A DNA stretch of 35,724 bases, taken from IMG/VR virus record IMGVR_UViG_3300023284_001128, positions 1 through 35,724 of that record. The stretch is one strand, 5' to 3'. This DNA comes from a virus. The position numbers and the translations under genes are program-made. A model generated the notes under the pieces. That model worked only from the letters and a program-made list of their open reading frames with translations, searched no databases and was not told the DNA's origin. This document shows, piece after piece, positions 27,149-35,724 of this stretch (position 1 is the stretch's first letter; each line of letters begins with the position of its first letter).

Positions 27149-28201
27149 TCACCACCCCAACGCTGTTCCATACGTGTCAATGATTGTGTCCAGTGCAGCG
27201 ACCTGAGCAGCGGTCAGCCGGTCTCCCGCGTGAGCAAACTGCAATGTCCCGCTATCTACCACTGCCAATACTGACCCCACATTCAGTCCCATGAGGAACA
27301 GAGTAAGGGGGGAGCCCGTCGAGACCGTGACGGTAGCAGCAGCAACTGTAGCGCCATCCCTGAAGATCTCGTTGTTCGATGCGTTGCCGCTATCTGAGAG
27401 GCCGAGCAAGTGCCCCTCGTCGGTAGCCGACTGCACTGTAGTGTCGCCTGAGTGATTGATGTATTCAATGGTGGTCCCCGAACCTCCCGACTGCAATCGA
27501 AGGCCGTCCACCGATCCTGCCGTGTCTGCCGAGCCGAAAAATACCTGGCCGTCGGCCGTGTCGTTGGTGACGTGATGGATCCCGATGTGGCACAGGGCCA
27601 GGCTGGTGATATCGTCCTGGGTGAAATTGGTGTCGAGGTAACTCGAATTATCACCGGTTATCCCACTCGCCTGCGCGTAATCGCCATCCACAAACCCATT
27701 GTTCACCATCTTCAGGGCCCTTCCGGGAAAGTTGCGAAGTGCAACTGATGCAGCTGCAATCCCATTCCCCACGACAGGTGCTATGAATTGTATGTAGCCG
27801 TTCAGGTCGGCTTCGAGGATGGCGTTGTGGAGATTGGTGACCGCGGTGAGTTGCGTGGCGCTTAGCGATCCTCCAGCGTCCGCAATGGCAGTCAGGTATA
27901 GTGTTAGTTCGCCTGTTAGGTCCTCGTTGGTGTAGACTCCAGATATCCTTAGGTCGCAATCCTCTCCAGCTGCAGCTATGGCGTGAATACCGCTTATCTC
28001 GATTTTCTTCTTCCAGACATTATCCATGAAGAAATTTTGTCCGGATGGGACCACCAAGCCAATGCCTGCAGTAACGGTGGTGGTGTCTCCATCGAATGCG
28101 AGGCGGACATCCCCGGCGCCCACGTTGTGGATGTGCAGGAACGACCGGTTGCCAGGAGGAACAATCCTCAAGGCGGTGGGGCCTACATTGATGCGTCTCA
28201 T
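27149..28201 (-). CDS. Tail/fibre-like protein with duplicated beta domain
   Basis: 350 residues. The N-terminal 90 residues (MRRINVGPTALRIVPPGNRS, then FLHIHNVGAGDVRLAFDGD) share the pattern of the two small proteins upstream. A ConA/LamG-like region follows: DDITSLALCHIGIHHVTND, then SVDGLRLQSGGSGTTIEYIN. The C-terminus contains a LTAAQVAALDTIIDTYG helix. It is probably a surface-exposed adhesin or fibre. It overlaps the 95-residue gene by one base. Confidence 0.6.
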   Translation of the reverse strand: MRRINVGPTALRIVPPGNRSFLHIHNVGAGDVRLAFDGDTTTVTAGIGLVVPSGQNFFMDNVWKKKIEISGIHAIAAAGEDCDLRISGVYTNEDLTGELTLYLTAIADAGGSLSATQLTAVTNLHNAILEADLNGYIQFIAPVVGNGIAAASVALRNFPGRALKMVNNGFVDGDYAQASGITGDNSSYLDTNFTQDDITSLALCHIGIHHVTNDTADGQVFFGSADTAGSVDGLRLQSGGSGTTIEYINHSGDTTVQSATDEGHLLGLSDSGNASNNEIFRDGATVAAATVTVSTGSPLTLFLMGLNVGSVLAVVDSGTLQFAHAGDRLTAAQVAALDTIIDTYGTALGW

Positions 28202-28488
28202 TATTGACTCTCGTCGTCGGTTTGCACAGCAAGTTCAGCAGTCTGAGCGGTGTCGCAAATGGCCCGGATGTCATAAATAAAGGGATTCTTGATTCCGTCG
28301 TTGTTTAAGAACAACCCAGTATTGATTACAACAGGGAATCCAATCGAGGATGTGACTTCTGTCCCATCATCGCCATCATAGCGCAGATAGACTGTGTTAG
28401 GGCCCTTGTTCCAAACATGAACGAACCCTCTCCCCGGGCCTTTACCAACCACCTCACCGGCAGTTGCGGTTGCAGATACGTTTTTCAT
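28201..28488 (-). CDS. Small beta-rich structural protein, paralogue of the 28509 gene
   Basis: 95 residues. It starts MKNVSATATAGEVVGKGPGR and contains FVHVWNKGPNTVYLRYDGDD and IGFPVVINTGLFLNNDGIKN. It aligns over its full length with the next gene upstream: WNKGPNT-x-Y-x-R-x-DGD, IGFPV, NNDG-x-x-NPFI, RAIC, QTAEL/ETAEL. A beta-sandwich decoration or tail protein is likely. The tandem copy implies gene duplication. Confidence 0.62.
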   Translation of the reverse strand: MKNVSATATAGEVVGKGPGRGFVHVWNKGPNTVYLRYDGDDGTEVTSSIGFPVVINTGLFLNNDGIKNPFIYDIRAICDTAQTAELAVQTDDESQ

Positions 28489-28508
28489 GATCGTGTTGAG
28501 TCGTTAGG

Positions 28509-28793
28509 CTAGGATTGGTCTGCACCATCTGTTTGAATTGCCAGCTCTGCCGTTTCCGCGGAAATGCAAATTGCTCTGAAATCAAATATGAATGGGTTTC
28601 GCGTCCCGTCATTATTGCAGAATAACCCCGCACCCGAAGCCACCGGGAATCCAATTGCTGTGGTGACTTCAGCAGTGTCTCCATCAAATCTGAAGTAAGC
28701 CGTGTTGGGTCCCTTGTTCCATATGAATACAAAAGACCGCTGGCCGGCTGCGAGAATTTCAGATGCTGTGTCTGTGACACTTTTATTTTTCAT
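28509..28793 (-). CDS. Small beta-rich structural protein, tandem paralogue
   Basis: 94 residues: MKNKSVTDTASEILAAGQRS, then FVFIWNKGPNTAYFRFDGDT and IGFPVASGAGLFCNNDGTRN with NPFIFDFRAICISAETAEL. It is the closest relative of the 28201 product. It is followed by that gene with a 20-base gap and preceded by the Lys-rich coiled-coil gene. Role as for the paralogue. Confidence 0.62.
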   Translation of the reverse strand: MKNKSVTDTASEILAAGQRSFVFIWNKGPNTAYFRFDGDTAEVTTAIGFPVASGAGLFCNNDGTRNPFIFDFRAICISAETAELAIQTDGADQS

Positions 28794-28811
28794 GGTCGTT
28801 AGTTCGGTTGA

Positions 28812-29024
28812 TTAGACTTTGGGTTTGGCTTTAGGTTTCGGTTTTGGTTTCGCTTTGAGTTTTTCGTTTGTTTCCGTCAACCTGTTGTTTGCTTCCGTCA
28901 ACTGGTTATTCTGTTCCAATAATATGTTGGCGGCATCGGCAAGAACTCGCCCATTGATTTCTGCCTGGGATACCATCGCGTTTGCGAGGTGCATAAGATT
29001 TTGGTATGATTCAGTTGGTGTCAT
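28812..29024 (-). CDS. Coiled-coil protein with KP-repeat tail
   Basis: 70 residues. A helical body NQLTEANNRLTETNEKLK contains a near-perfect LTEANN/LTETNE repeat, then a KPKPKPKAKPK tail. It is probably an extended trimeric or dimeric coil, such as a fibre connector. No family is recognised. Confidence 0.6.
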   Translation of the reverse strand: MTPTESYQNLMHLANAMVSQAEINGRVLADAANILLEQNNQLTEANNRLTETNEKLKAKPKPKPKAKPKV

Positions 29025-29030
29025 AGATAA

Positions 29031-29357
29031 TTACGCTTGTAGTTTTGCTATTACTTCTGTTGCTGTTAATCCCTGGCTGGAAATTTCTTCCTTGATAGAA
29101 GCAATATCAGCCGGGGTGAATTTTTTGAAGTTCCGTTCAGGTGCTTGGCCCATCTCGCCGATCCAGAAAGTTTCAATTCTTTCATCAAAGATAGCCTCCA
29201 GGCTGGCCTTAACTTCCGCCTGAGTAGAAAAGGGGAGATCCCCCGGCGGCGGGACGCGCCGTGTCCTGTGATCGTTTTCTTCGATGATGGCAATCCTTGC
29301 CGCGCGTGCTTCCCCCTTGTCGGGGATGCCTGTGATTGTGGTGTTGATCTTTATCAT
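29031..29357 (-). CDS. Hypothetical protein, 108 residues
   Basis: MIKINTTITGIPDKGEARAA, then an Arg/Pro-rich turn (RTRRVPPPGDLPF) and a helical end ADIASIKEEISSQGLTATEV. The centre (FSTQAEVKASLEAIFDERIE) is helical. It lies between the fibre-like gene and the coiled coil; possibly fibre chaperone or connector. No family is recognised. Confidence 0.58.
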   Translation of the reverse strand: MIKINTTITGIPDKGEARAARIAIIEENDHRTRRVPPPGDLPFSTQAEVKASLEAIFDERIETFWIGEMGQAPERNFKKFTPADIASIKEEISSQGLTATEVIAKLQA

Positions 29358-29361
29358 GATA

Positions 29362-30384
29362 TTATGCGGCCATTAGACCGAATTGCTTAAGCGCCTTGAT
29401 CGTATCGTTTAGATTGTAGGCTGTTGAACCTACGTTGCCGGTAAATGTCGAATCATCTAGGACCGCTGTGCCCGCGCCTGCGACGAACCCAACGGTTTCC
29501 CCGGTGCCAGCCGGTTGAATCACAGGCGTTACGCCATAGACACCGAGTTTCTGGGATGCTGCTGTTGCTATTTGTGTTCCGGTTGTTGCGTTGACAATGA
29601 TGTTTTTGGCATCGGCAAAAACCAAATTGCCTGAAGAGTTAATTGATAATGCAGTGGCAAATGCAGCAGTCACGAATCGAATTTCAGCTCCGGCTAAATT
29701 TGTCCCAATGGTCATACGCGTTGCCGTATCTTCCCACCTGATAATTGCGCCATTGTTTTTCCCGGGTCCTCCAAAATAAAAATTCGCACTGCTCGCATCC
29801 GGGGTAAATATTGAGATGCCACCCGCTCCTGAACTTTCAACTATGAGATTGTCTGCATTGACATCTGCTGAGACAACTCCAGCTGATCCATCAAAGATAT
29901 GGAGTAAACCATCTGGAGCCGTGATGGCGCCAATACCTAATCTGCCGTTTGCATGAAGGCGCATACCCTCAACAAATGCTCCAGCCATAAATCCGACCAC
30001 ACCGCTCGCTAGATTTGTCCCTATCTCGAGTTTAGCAGTGCTTTGTTTGTATTGTAGTAATCCTCCATTCGCAACGGCAGGACTTCCAAAAGTCATCGAG
30101 GCGAACTTATCATTAGGAACAAGGACCGAGAATCCACCATCAGTGCTGCTCTCAACTACTAGGTCATTAGAAGCGGGGCCCGCTGTAACTGATCCTGCCG
30201 ATCCTGTATGGACATGAAATGTTCCATCTGGAGAAACTTGGTTGACGCCTATCTTACCGGTTAACTCCGTTATGATGGAGTCACCCAATACCCCGGCAGC
30301 AGTGAACTTGGCTATTTTACCTGCAGTCCCTGAACCGGTTAGGTTGTTAGTAATCGATTGAAATGGAAATACATATCCTGGCAT
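29362..30384 (-). CDS. Tail fibre-like protein with internal repeat
   Basis: 340 residues from the ATG at 30384. Two copies of a unit of about 85 residues are visible: GTFHVHTGSAGSVTAGPASN...LEIGTNLA and GLLHIFDGSAGVVSADVNAD...MTIGTNLA. Such units build beta-prism or triple-helix shafts of tail fibres. An N-terminal helical region and a C-terminal NLNDTIKALKQFGLMAA helix cap the shaft. No S74 chaperone domain is seen. It overlaps no neighbour and precedes the 888-residue internal protein's end. Confidence 0.72.
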   Translation of the reverse strand: MPGYVFPFQSITNNLTGSGTAGKIAKFTAAGVLGDSIITELTGKIGVNQVSPDGTFHVHTGSAGSVTAGPASNDLVVESSTDGGFSVLVPNDKFASMTFGSPAVANGGLLQYKQSTAKLEIGTNLASGVVGFMAGAFVEGMRLHANGRLGIGAITAPDGLLHIFDGSAGVVSADVNADNLIVESSGAGGISIFTPDASSANFYFGGPGKNNGAIIRWEDTATRMTIGTNLAGAEIRFVTAAFATALSINSSGNLVFADAKNIIVNATTGTQIATAASQKLGVYGVTPVIQPAGTGETVGFVAGAGTAVLDDSTFTGNVGSTAYNLNDTIKALKQFGLMAA

Positions 30385-30421
30385 TGGTCGTTCTTTCTCA
30401 TCGTTGTTAGGTTTTTCCCTA

Positions 30422-33088
30422 TTACCTGGCTCCCGGCCCAAACAGGGCACCGGTGGTCTTGAGCCTCAATCGTTTGATCCGTCTTTCGCGCTCTCTGACT
30501 GATCCGGGGAAAATCATATCTTGCAAGGCGTCGAGGATCAAGTAGTTTACAAGGTCCCCCGCAATGGGCACATTGGCACCTGGATAGTTCTTTCTTGCCG
30601 TCCTGAAGATCTGACCCCCCGCTTTCGCTGGGTTACCGTCTACCATGTGACTCATGGATGTAAAAGCTCCATTGATCAAATCCCCCGCAGGACCCCCTAG
30701 AAGCCTCGTAGCGGCCGCATTGAAGCTTTGGTCGTATTCATCAAAGATTATGTCCCCAACGATGCCTACGATGCCACTCATGAGCAATACGCGCCTGAAT
30801 AGCTTCATCTGTTTCTCTGGGTCCTCTTGGTTAATGTCTATGAGCCCTTGGCCCCTGACAAGACTCTTGAGTTGCATGACAGTGAATGATCCTATTATCA
30901 AAGAAGCAACAGTTCCGATAGTCCACAAAGGACTGTCTGTCATTATCCCGCTTTTGAGAGCCTGGAACCTCTGCATACCCTTGTTTGCTGAGGCCGGAGC
31001 GTGGTGAAGGGCACGGTTGGCGAAGCGGTTCATGTAGGCAATCGGGAATGATCGGAATTGAGTGAGGATTTTGAGTGCCACATTGGGGTAAGTCCCCTCC
31101 TGTGTCCCCTTTGTTCCGCCTATTCCACCGGACATTTGCCGTTGGGTGGTCAAATCCGGGGTAACAACGATCGAATCAGTTCTGTCTGTGAGATAAATTC
31201 CGTAGGAATCGGTCAGGTCAGTCCGCGCCTTGCGGATATTCCTGGCATTAACCGGTTTGCCTTGGGATCGCAGGACAGAGTGGAATGCGTCATCTCCTAA
31301 TGCCTGAACTTCAGATGGGAAGAGATGTTCTTCCCCGTTCTTACCCTTGATTATTTTGGCACGGCGAACCACATCCCACTCTGCGGCTTCAATGCCTGCC
31401 TGCTTCAAATCTTTTTGCAACGGCTCAGGTAATTTGTCGAGATTGTTCTTTGTATTTCGGCCCACCAGGAAAGCAAGGTGGGATGTGATATTCGCTTTAT
31501 TATCATCATTCACCGCGCTCATCCCGATCCACTTAAAAAACTTATTGGTCCAACGCCGAGTTCGAGCGTCCAATGCACCGGGCTCAAACCGGTCAACAGT
31601 GCGGTCTGTAAACCCCTCCAAGGCATACAATTGATCCCGCATCATTTCCTTATTCCCTTCTGAGGCCCTGAGCACAGACCCTGTAAAGGATTCCATGGAC
31701 CTCATCCCTGAAGCAACTAACCCCCTGAACCCTGTCATGCGGTCCATGACAAACGAAGTGATGGCCACACCCCCGAGCTTAGAAGAACGAAGGACAAATG
31801 TGCCGAATGCCAACACGGCCTTGGTGCGTTCGAGGCCGTGAGCAGCGCCAAAGCCGGTAACTTTCAGCCAGGAATCCTGCCAAGCAGCATCCGATTGTTT
31901 AGGGTCAAGACTCTTTATGTGATCCGCTGAATCATCCAAGTCTTTTACGAATTGCCGCGCATCATTCAAGAGCCCGCGCATAGTTAATTCTGGATTGGGG
32001 CCAAACTTCTTCATAACACCAATTTTCTTTGCACGACCGATCACCTCTTGTTTGATTGCATTTGAAAACGTCTTTGAAGATCCGAATTCCTTGTGATAGG
32101 CCCACCAGTTTTCCGTGTCCTTAAATATGAGGTGACGCTGTTCGGAGACTTGCTTGGCCAAAGAGCTGGTTACCGGACGGACATCGACATCGGCAAAGGC
32201 GCCATCATCTGTCAATCCATCCTCTGCAGTCTTTCCATCATAACGATTCATCATGTCACGATGAATTCCTTCCAGCGTCACATCAATCCGCTCATCAGAC
32301 ATCCCCCTGAACATAGCTTCATGATCCAGGCGATTGTAAATCGCGTTTTTCCACACGCCATAAGATTTCTTCCTGCTAGACCTGGAACCAGGTCGTGCTC
32401 CAGGTTCGAGTCCGGCATTCCTAATGCGCGTCCAGTCATGCTCTTGAGTCGCAACGTAGTTTTTCTTCAGCTGAATAAGCGCCCCTTGATCATTCAACGC
32501 AAGAACCTGTTGCGTTCTATTTTCAATGATGATATCTGCGATGGCGCGTGCTCTGGGGTTGTTAGTAGGACGGCTGTCAAGCTCTGACCTGATGTCCTTA
32601 GAATGAGTATCCTTATCGAAATCCTTCCAAAGCGAACCGTCGGGGTAATCGGGATGCGCTCGCATCTTTTGGACTACGCCACCGAAATCCTTCCTCGTCT
32701 GTTCGAGGACCATATTCCCTACAGAATGAATTGCACTCCTGACATCACGTCGGAATACCTCCACAATAGCCTTAAGTCCATCCCCAGCCAACCCGCCTGC
32801 TTTTACGAAATTCTTAATCGTTCCCAGCAATTCAGAGCGCTTCTCTATTGTGAGCAATGCTTGGTGCTCTGTTTTTGCTTTCAGAATCTGCTGATCTACC
32901 TCCATCTCCTTGGCAGCTTGTCGGAGTGCGGATGTCTTGGAAACATTCTTTCCGAGTCGCATGAGCTGTTCTGCGCGGACTTTAACACCGTCAATAATCT
33001 CGATGATGTCTTTGTCATCTAGCCGCAATTCTTCCAGGGATGCCTTGAAGGCGTCCAGACATTCTACTGATGTTTTGAATGTGGCCAT
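30422..33088 (-). CDS. Internal virion (DNA ejection) protein, large
   Basis: 888 residues. It is mostly charged helices. Near the C-terminus two hydrophobic stretches (TIGTVASLIIGSFTVMQL near residue 720 and VLLMSGIVGIVGDIIF near residue 765) could insert into membrane. This resembles the large internal proteins of T7-type phages (gp15/gp16), which form the ejection conduit. No lysozyme or transglycosylase motif was seen here. It is followed by the tail fibre gene and preceded by another internal protein. Confidence 0.7.
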   Translation of the reverse strand: MATFKTSVECLDAFKASLEELRLDDKDIIEIIDGVKVRAEQLMRLGKNVSKTSALRQAAKEMEVDQQILKAKTEHQALLTIEKRSELLGTIKNFVKAGGLAGDGLKAIVEVFRRDVRSAIHSVGNMVLEQTRKDFGGVVQKMRAHPDYPDGSLWKDFDKDTHSKDIRSELDSRPTNNPRARAIADIIIENRTQQVLALNDQGALIQLKKNYVATQEHDWTRIRNAGLEPGARPGSRSSRKKSYGVWKNAIYNRLDHEAMFRGMSDERIDVTLEGIHRDMMNRYDGKTAEDGLTDDGAFADVDVRPVTSSLAKQVSEQRHLIFKDTENWWAYHKEFGSSKTFSNAIKQEVIGRAKKIGVMKKFGPNPELTMRGLLNDARQFVKDLDDSADHIKSLDPKQSDAAWQDSWLKVTGFGAAHGLERTKAVLAFGTFVLRSSKLGGVAITSFVMDRMTGFRGLVASGMRSMESFTGSVLRASEGNKEMMRDQLYALEGFTDRTVDRFEPGALDARTRRWTNKFFKWIGMSAVNDDNKANITSHLAFLVGRNTKNNLDKLPEPLQKDLKQAGIEAAEWDVVRRAKIIKGKNGEEHLFPSEVQALGDDAFHSVLRSQGKPVNARNIRKARTDLTDSYGIYLTDRTDSIVVTPDLTTQRQMSGGIGGTKGTQEGTYPNVALKILTQFRSFPIAYMNRFANRALHHAPASANKGMQRFQALKSGIMTDSPLWTIGTVASLIIGSFTVMQLKSLVRGQGLIDINQEDPEKQMKLFRRVLLMSGIVGIVGDIIFDEYDQSFNAAATRLLGGPAGDLINGAFTSMSHMVDGNPAKAGGQIFRTARKNYPGANVPIAGDLVNYLILDALQDMIFPGSVRERERRIKRLRLKTTGALFGPGAR

Positions 33089-33094
33089 AATTTC

Positions 33095-34867
33095 CTAGAT
33101 TGCTAAACACTGCGTGGCCTCAAGGATTTTCATTTCAAGCACTTGTTTATCCACCGCCTCTTTTACCGCCTTCACTTTAACAGGATCCAATCCTTCAGCA
33201 ATTTGTGCACTCTCTTCCTTAATAGTCTTCAAAACTCTGGATTGATTCGGAAGATTGGAAATGTCGGGGTCTTTCTGAGTAACCTGCGCATCATCAAAGC
33301 CTTTTGAGTTTTCAATGTCCTCATGCATCTCCTTCTTCTCATCAGGCGTTCTTCCATGAATATCCTCTCCGTTCTCTCGGATATCCTCGGCAGCTTTCTT
33401 GAGTTGATCGCTCTCATTTGAAGCACGACGTTTTGCTGCCTCTTCCTGGTATGGCCGGAGTGATTTGTGAGGGTCGAATGCGGATTCGATGTCTGAGATG
33501 GGTCGGAAGTTTTCGTCGAGAACGCGGGTGACTTGGTCTAGCTTGACCTTCTTACCCGTGTCTTTATTGACAACGCTTCCTCTCTTGATCTTGATTGGCA
33601 CCGACGTCCCATCCCTCAACTCAACCCTAGCAGCGTCACTGTTCCTAAACACCACCCCCTTAACATTCTGGGCCCTTGCCTTCTTCTCGGTAGAATCCAT
33701 AACCCTGCGTGCTACAGGAAACTGGGTGGCTGATTCGGTGTAAGTGACTGAGTTTTTTTGGGCCAGCTCCAACAAAAGCTTGTTCTTTTTCACGGGATCA
33801 AATGTCCGCATAATTACGCCGACATCGGTTGCAATCTCCGTAGCTACATCCCCGCCGATCCGTGCAGCATTGTGTGCGGCTACAGCAGTCAACATGTCCT
33901 CATTCAATCCTCCGTTGAACCGAACCATCTTGTTGGGGCTCAGCTCAGCAGCATCAACTAAGAGGTTCATGCGGTGATAGGATTCCTCCCACTCAGCAAC
34001 CCTGTCAAGCTCGCGATTGGACAAGTGCAAATGAGGTTCAGCATTGAATACCCGACCCTTCATCTTGGCATCTAACATCCCCATCCACATGGCCTCCCGC
34101 TCCTGCGGGTTCATCTCCATGATGCGAGCAGAGGATTCGTCAATCACCTGGCCCATAGATCGCTTGTAGCCGCGGACACCCAGAGAGACGCCCATTCCAA
34201 GAAGCCCACCAAAGCCAAGATTCATAATGACATCGCTTTGTGTGTAGCCGGTTTGGAGGTGCTTCTGCTCTATGAAATTCGGGATTTCGAAGGCGGCATT
34301 GCCAACGGCTCCTTGCCAGACGGCATCAAGGCGGTCCGTAATGGGTTGCTGCCTGAAGGTGGCTGACATGGCCTTACCCATCCTGCCAGCTCTTAAGAGT
34401 CGAGCACCTTGTCCAATTCCTTTAAGGGAAGGAAAGTAGACGGTGGCGGCAAGGTCAACTGGATTTGCGATAGATCCCAAGATCCTAGCTCCAAACCCCG
34501 CCACCGTACCGGGTAGGCCACCAACATATGAGGCGATGCGTTGCTGTCGGTTATTAAAACTCCTTCGAGCTTCAGCCCTTTGCTTTGCAAAGCCGTCTCG
34601 AGTTGGTTCGTCAAACTTGATTCCGGAGTCTCCATAACGAATATTAAGAACTTCAGGTGGCACCATAGGGCCAAATCGTTTCTCCTCTTCTTCATCGGAA
34701 AGCATGGATTGATTAGCAAATCGTTGCATCCATTTAGAGCCGATCGAAAGCAATGTCTCATTGTTACCTTCACCAAATTGTGCGCCGATCAGATCACCGA
34801 TAGGAACATGAAGTTCATCAGTATCACCAAACATTCTCTTCGTTGAGCTTGCAAAATTAAAAGCCAT
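33095..34867 (-). CDS. Internal virion-like protein, 590 residues
   Basis: It begins MAFNFASSTKRMFGDTDELH. The body has helices with RIASYVGGLPGTVAGFGARI and LGFGGLLGMGVSLGVRGYKR, a Gly-rich hydrophobic part that may contact membrane. The C-terminal third is charged and coiled. It probably resides in the virion core with the 888-residue protein. Gap between the two genes is six bases. No catalytic motif is recognised. Confidence 0.65.
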   Translation of the reverse strand: MAFNFASSTKRMFGDTDELHVPIGDLIGAQFGEGNNETLLSIGSKWMQRFANQSMLSDEEEEKRFGPMVPPEVLNIRYGDSGIKFDEPTRDGFAKQRAEARRSFNNRQQRIASYVGGLPGTVAGFGARILGSIANPVDLAATVYFPSLKGIGQGARLLRAGRMGKAMSATFRQQPITDRLDAVWQGAVGNAAFEIPNFIEQKHLQTGYTQSDVIMNLGFGGLLGMGVSLGVRGYKRSMGQVIDESSARIMEMNPQEREAMWMGMLDAKMKGRVFNAEPHLHLSNRELDRVAEWEESYHRMNLLVDAAELSPNKMVRFNGGLNEDMLTAVAAHNAARIGGDVATEIATDVGVIMRTFDPVKKNKLLLELAQKNSVTYTESATQFPVARRVMDSTEKKARAQNVKGVVFRNSDAARVELRDGTSVPIKIKRGSVVNKDTGKKVKLDQVTRVLDENFRPISDIESAFDPHKSLRPYQEEAAKRRASNESDQLKKAAEDIRENGEDIHGRTPDEKKEMHEDIENSKGFDDAQVTQKDPDISNLPNQSRVLKTIKEESAQIAEGLDPVKVKAVKEAVDKQVLEMKILEATQCLAI

Positions 34868-35724
34868 TAGCGCCGACCTCCTCCCCGACGAGTTTGCAGG
34901 AACTCAATCGAGCTTTGAGAAGTGGATTGGAATAAAAAGCTCCAATCAACTTCATCTTGAGCGCCAGGACTGTTTGTCTTGCTGTCATTGGTTTTCCTGA
35001 TATTGAACTCCCCCTCGAGCGGAGTAAATTCTTTTTCACCAAGCGCCTGGCCGACAATACCAGGACTGGGTGGCAAGGCTAACGTCTCAAGGGTCACTAC
35101 GATTTCTTGTGGATTGCCGTCTTCATCCAATCTCATCAGCGGAATAGCTTGGCCCCTGTTATCAAGGATGTTCAAACGCACACCGCGCCCATCATTTGTA
35201 GGATCCCAGACACCTCTCCGCTGAATGGCTTTCTCCAACTCTGATTGCGCAAAAGCCCGGTTTACTTCCGAAGTTCCAGCTCTCTGTTTTAAAATATCCA
35301 ATGCGGCATGATTCACCAACTCCAAATCCTCAAACTTCACCTTGTCGGCTAACCGAGGTATAAATGAATTTGCATTAGATCGTATGTTGGCCATCTGACT
35401 CGCGGAAAACTGAACATCAGTTGGAGGTTCACCAGCAGAACCCCGGACACGACGCGAAGAAGAAACAAGGATATCTCCGTGAGTGAGTTGCAGTAAGCCG
35501 AATGGCTTCAACATATCTTCTATCCCTATGGTCACAGGATCTTCATTAGCTTTGTTGCGGGACAGCGCGACAACATAACTCCAGATAGAATCCCTCATCC
35601 CAGCTGCGCTAGTAATATCTTCACCGAAATCCCCTTCAAAAGTCGACATGAATGCAATGATCTCGGGATGATTTTCAAACTCAGCCAAAAGGGTCTCTTT
35701 CTTATCTCCAGCCAAATTCTCATT
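34867..35724 (-). CDS. Structural protein C-terminus, cut by window edge
   Basis: The frame is open to the last base, so the 282 residues from a TTG at 35715 are probably only the end of a larger gene. The sequence contains FMSTFEGDFGEDITSAAG, GIEDMLKPFGLLQLTHGD and a Gly/Arg-rich end (FLQTRRGGGRR). Its position before the two internal proteins suggests an internal or tail-associated virion protein. Start codon lies outside. Confidence 0.65.
   Translation of the reverse strand, partial: NENLAGDKKETLLAEFENHPEIIAFMSTFEGDFGEDITSAAGMRDSIWSYVVALSRNKANEDPVTIGIEDMLKPFGLLQLTHGDILVSSSRRVRGSAGEPPTDVQFSASQMANIRSNANSFIPRLADKVKFEDLELVNHAALDILKQRAGTSEVNRAFAQSELEKAIQRRGVWDPTNDGRGVRLNILDNRGQAIPLMRLDEDGNPQEIVVTLETLALPPSPGIVGQALGEKEFTPLEGEFNIRKTNDSKTNSPGAQDEVDWSFLFQSTSQSSIEFLQTRRGGGRR

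Noticed and set aside
1-35724. CRISPR array, diversity-generating retroelement, transposase, integrase
   Set aside because: Looked for regularly spaced repeats, reverse transcriptase and recombinase motifs; none seen.

Overview
The window is most of the genome of a tailed, podovirus-like bacteriophage. Diagnostic genes are a large terminase, a head-to-tail connecting portal of the short-tailed phage type, a scaffold-like protein, the first 33 codons of a major capsid protein, two or three internal (ejection) virion proteins, tail fibre-like proteins and a holin/lipoprotein lysis group. Nothing in the sequence names the host. I see no integrase, lysogeny repressor, RNA polymerase or DNA polymerase in this window.

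Layout. Positions 1-13675 are almost entirely minus-strand. Read from 13675 downwards: a run of small unknown genes; a 482-base gene-free, hairpin-rich stretch (12216-12697); more small genes, including a Tat-signal protein and an HExxH zincin; a tRNA-Met(CAT) at 8515-8590; a rho-independent terminator (7562-7588); then TerL, small head genes, portal, a Bbp19-like protein, scaffold, phosphoesterase and capsid start. One plus-strand gene, a GT-A glycosyltransferase (6481-7359), sits in this block with its start codon abutting that of TerL. Positions 13676-14978 form a divergent, mostly non-coding control region with many CACTC motifs and an AT-rich stretch, and are a reasonable origin candidate.

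Positions 14979-25427 are the plus-strand early/replication block. It holds a chain of micro-genes, an OB-fold ssDNA-binding-like protein, a DnaQ/PolB-like exonuclease, a DnaC-like helicase loader with no intact P-loop, a SWIM zinc-finger ORF, an HNH protein, a RuvC-like resolvase, a CHC2/TOPRIM primase, a winged-helix protein and many unknown small genes. The probable small terminase (15145-15555) is an isolated minus-strand gene inside it. The block ends at a perfect 10-bp inverted repeat (25433-25466) facing convergent minus-strand genes.

Positions 25490-35724 are minus-strand again. In transcription order they encode internal virion proteins, a repeat-containing tail fibre-like protein, a family of duplicated small beta-rich proteins, a lectin-like protein, a holin-like protein and a lipoprotein. 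The right edge cuts a structural gene and the left edge cuts the capsid gene. A circular map would therefore have one continuous late unit running 13675 -> 1 -> (missing capsid remainder and tail genes) -> 35724 -> 25490.

Working together: the replication block lacks a polymerase and helicase, so it probably diverts the host replisome through its own primase, loader-like protein and OB protein, and processes DNA with the exonuclease, HNH protein and resolvase. TerS/TerL then package DNA into the head. Most noteworthy are the hairpin-rich candidate RNA at 12216-12697, four pairs of long overlapping reading frames, and the degenerate helicase loader.
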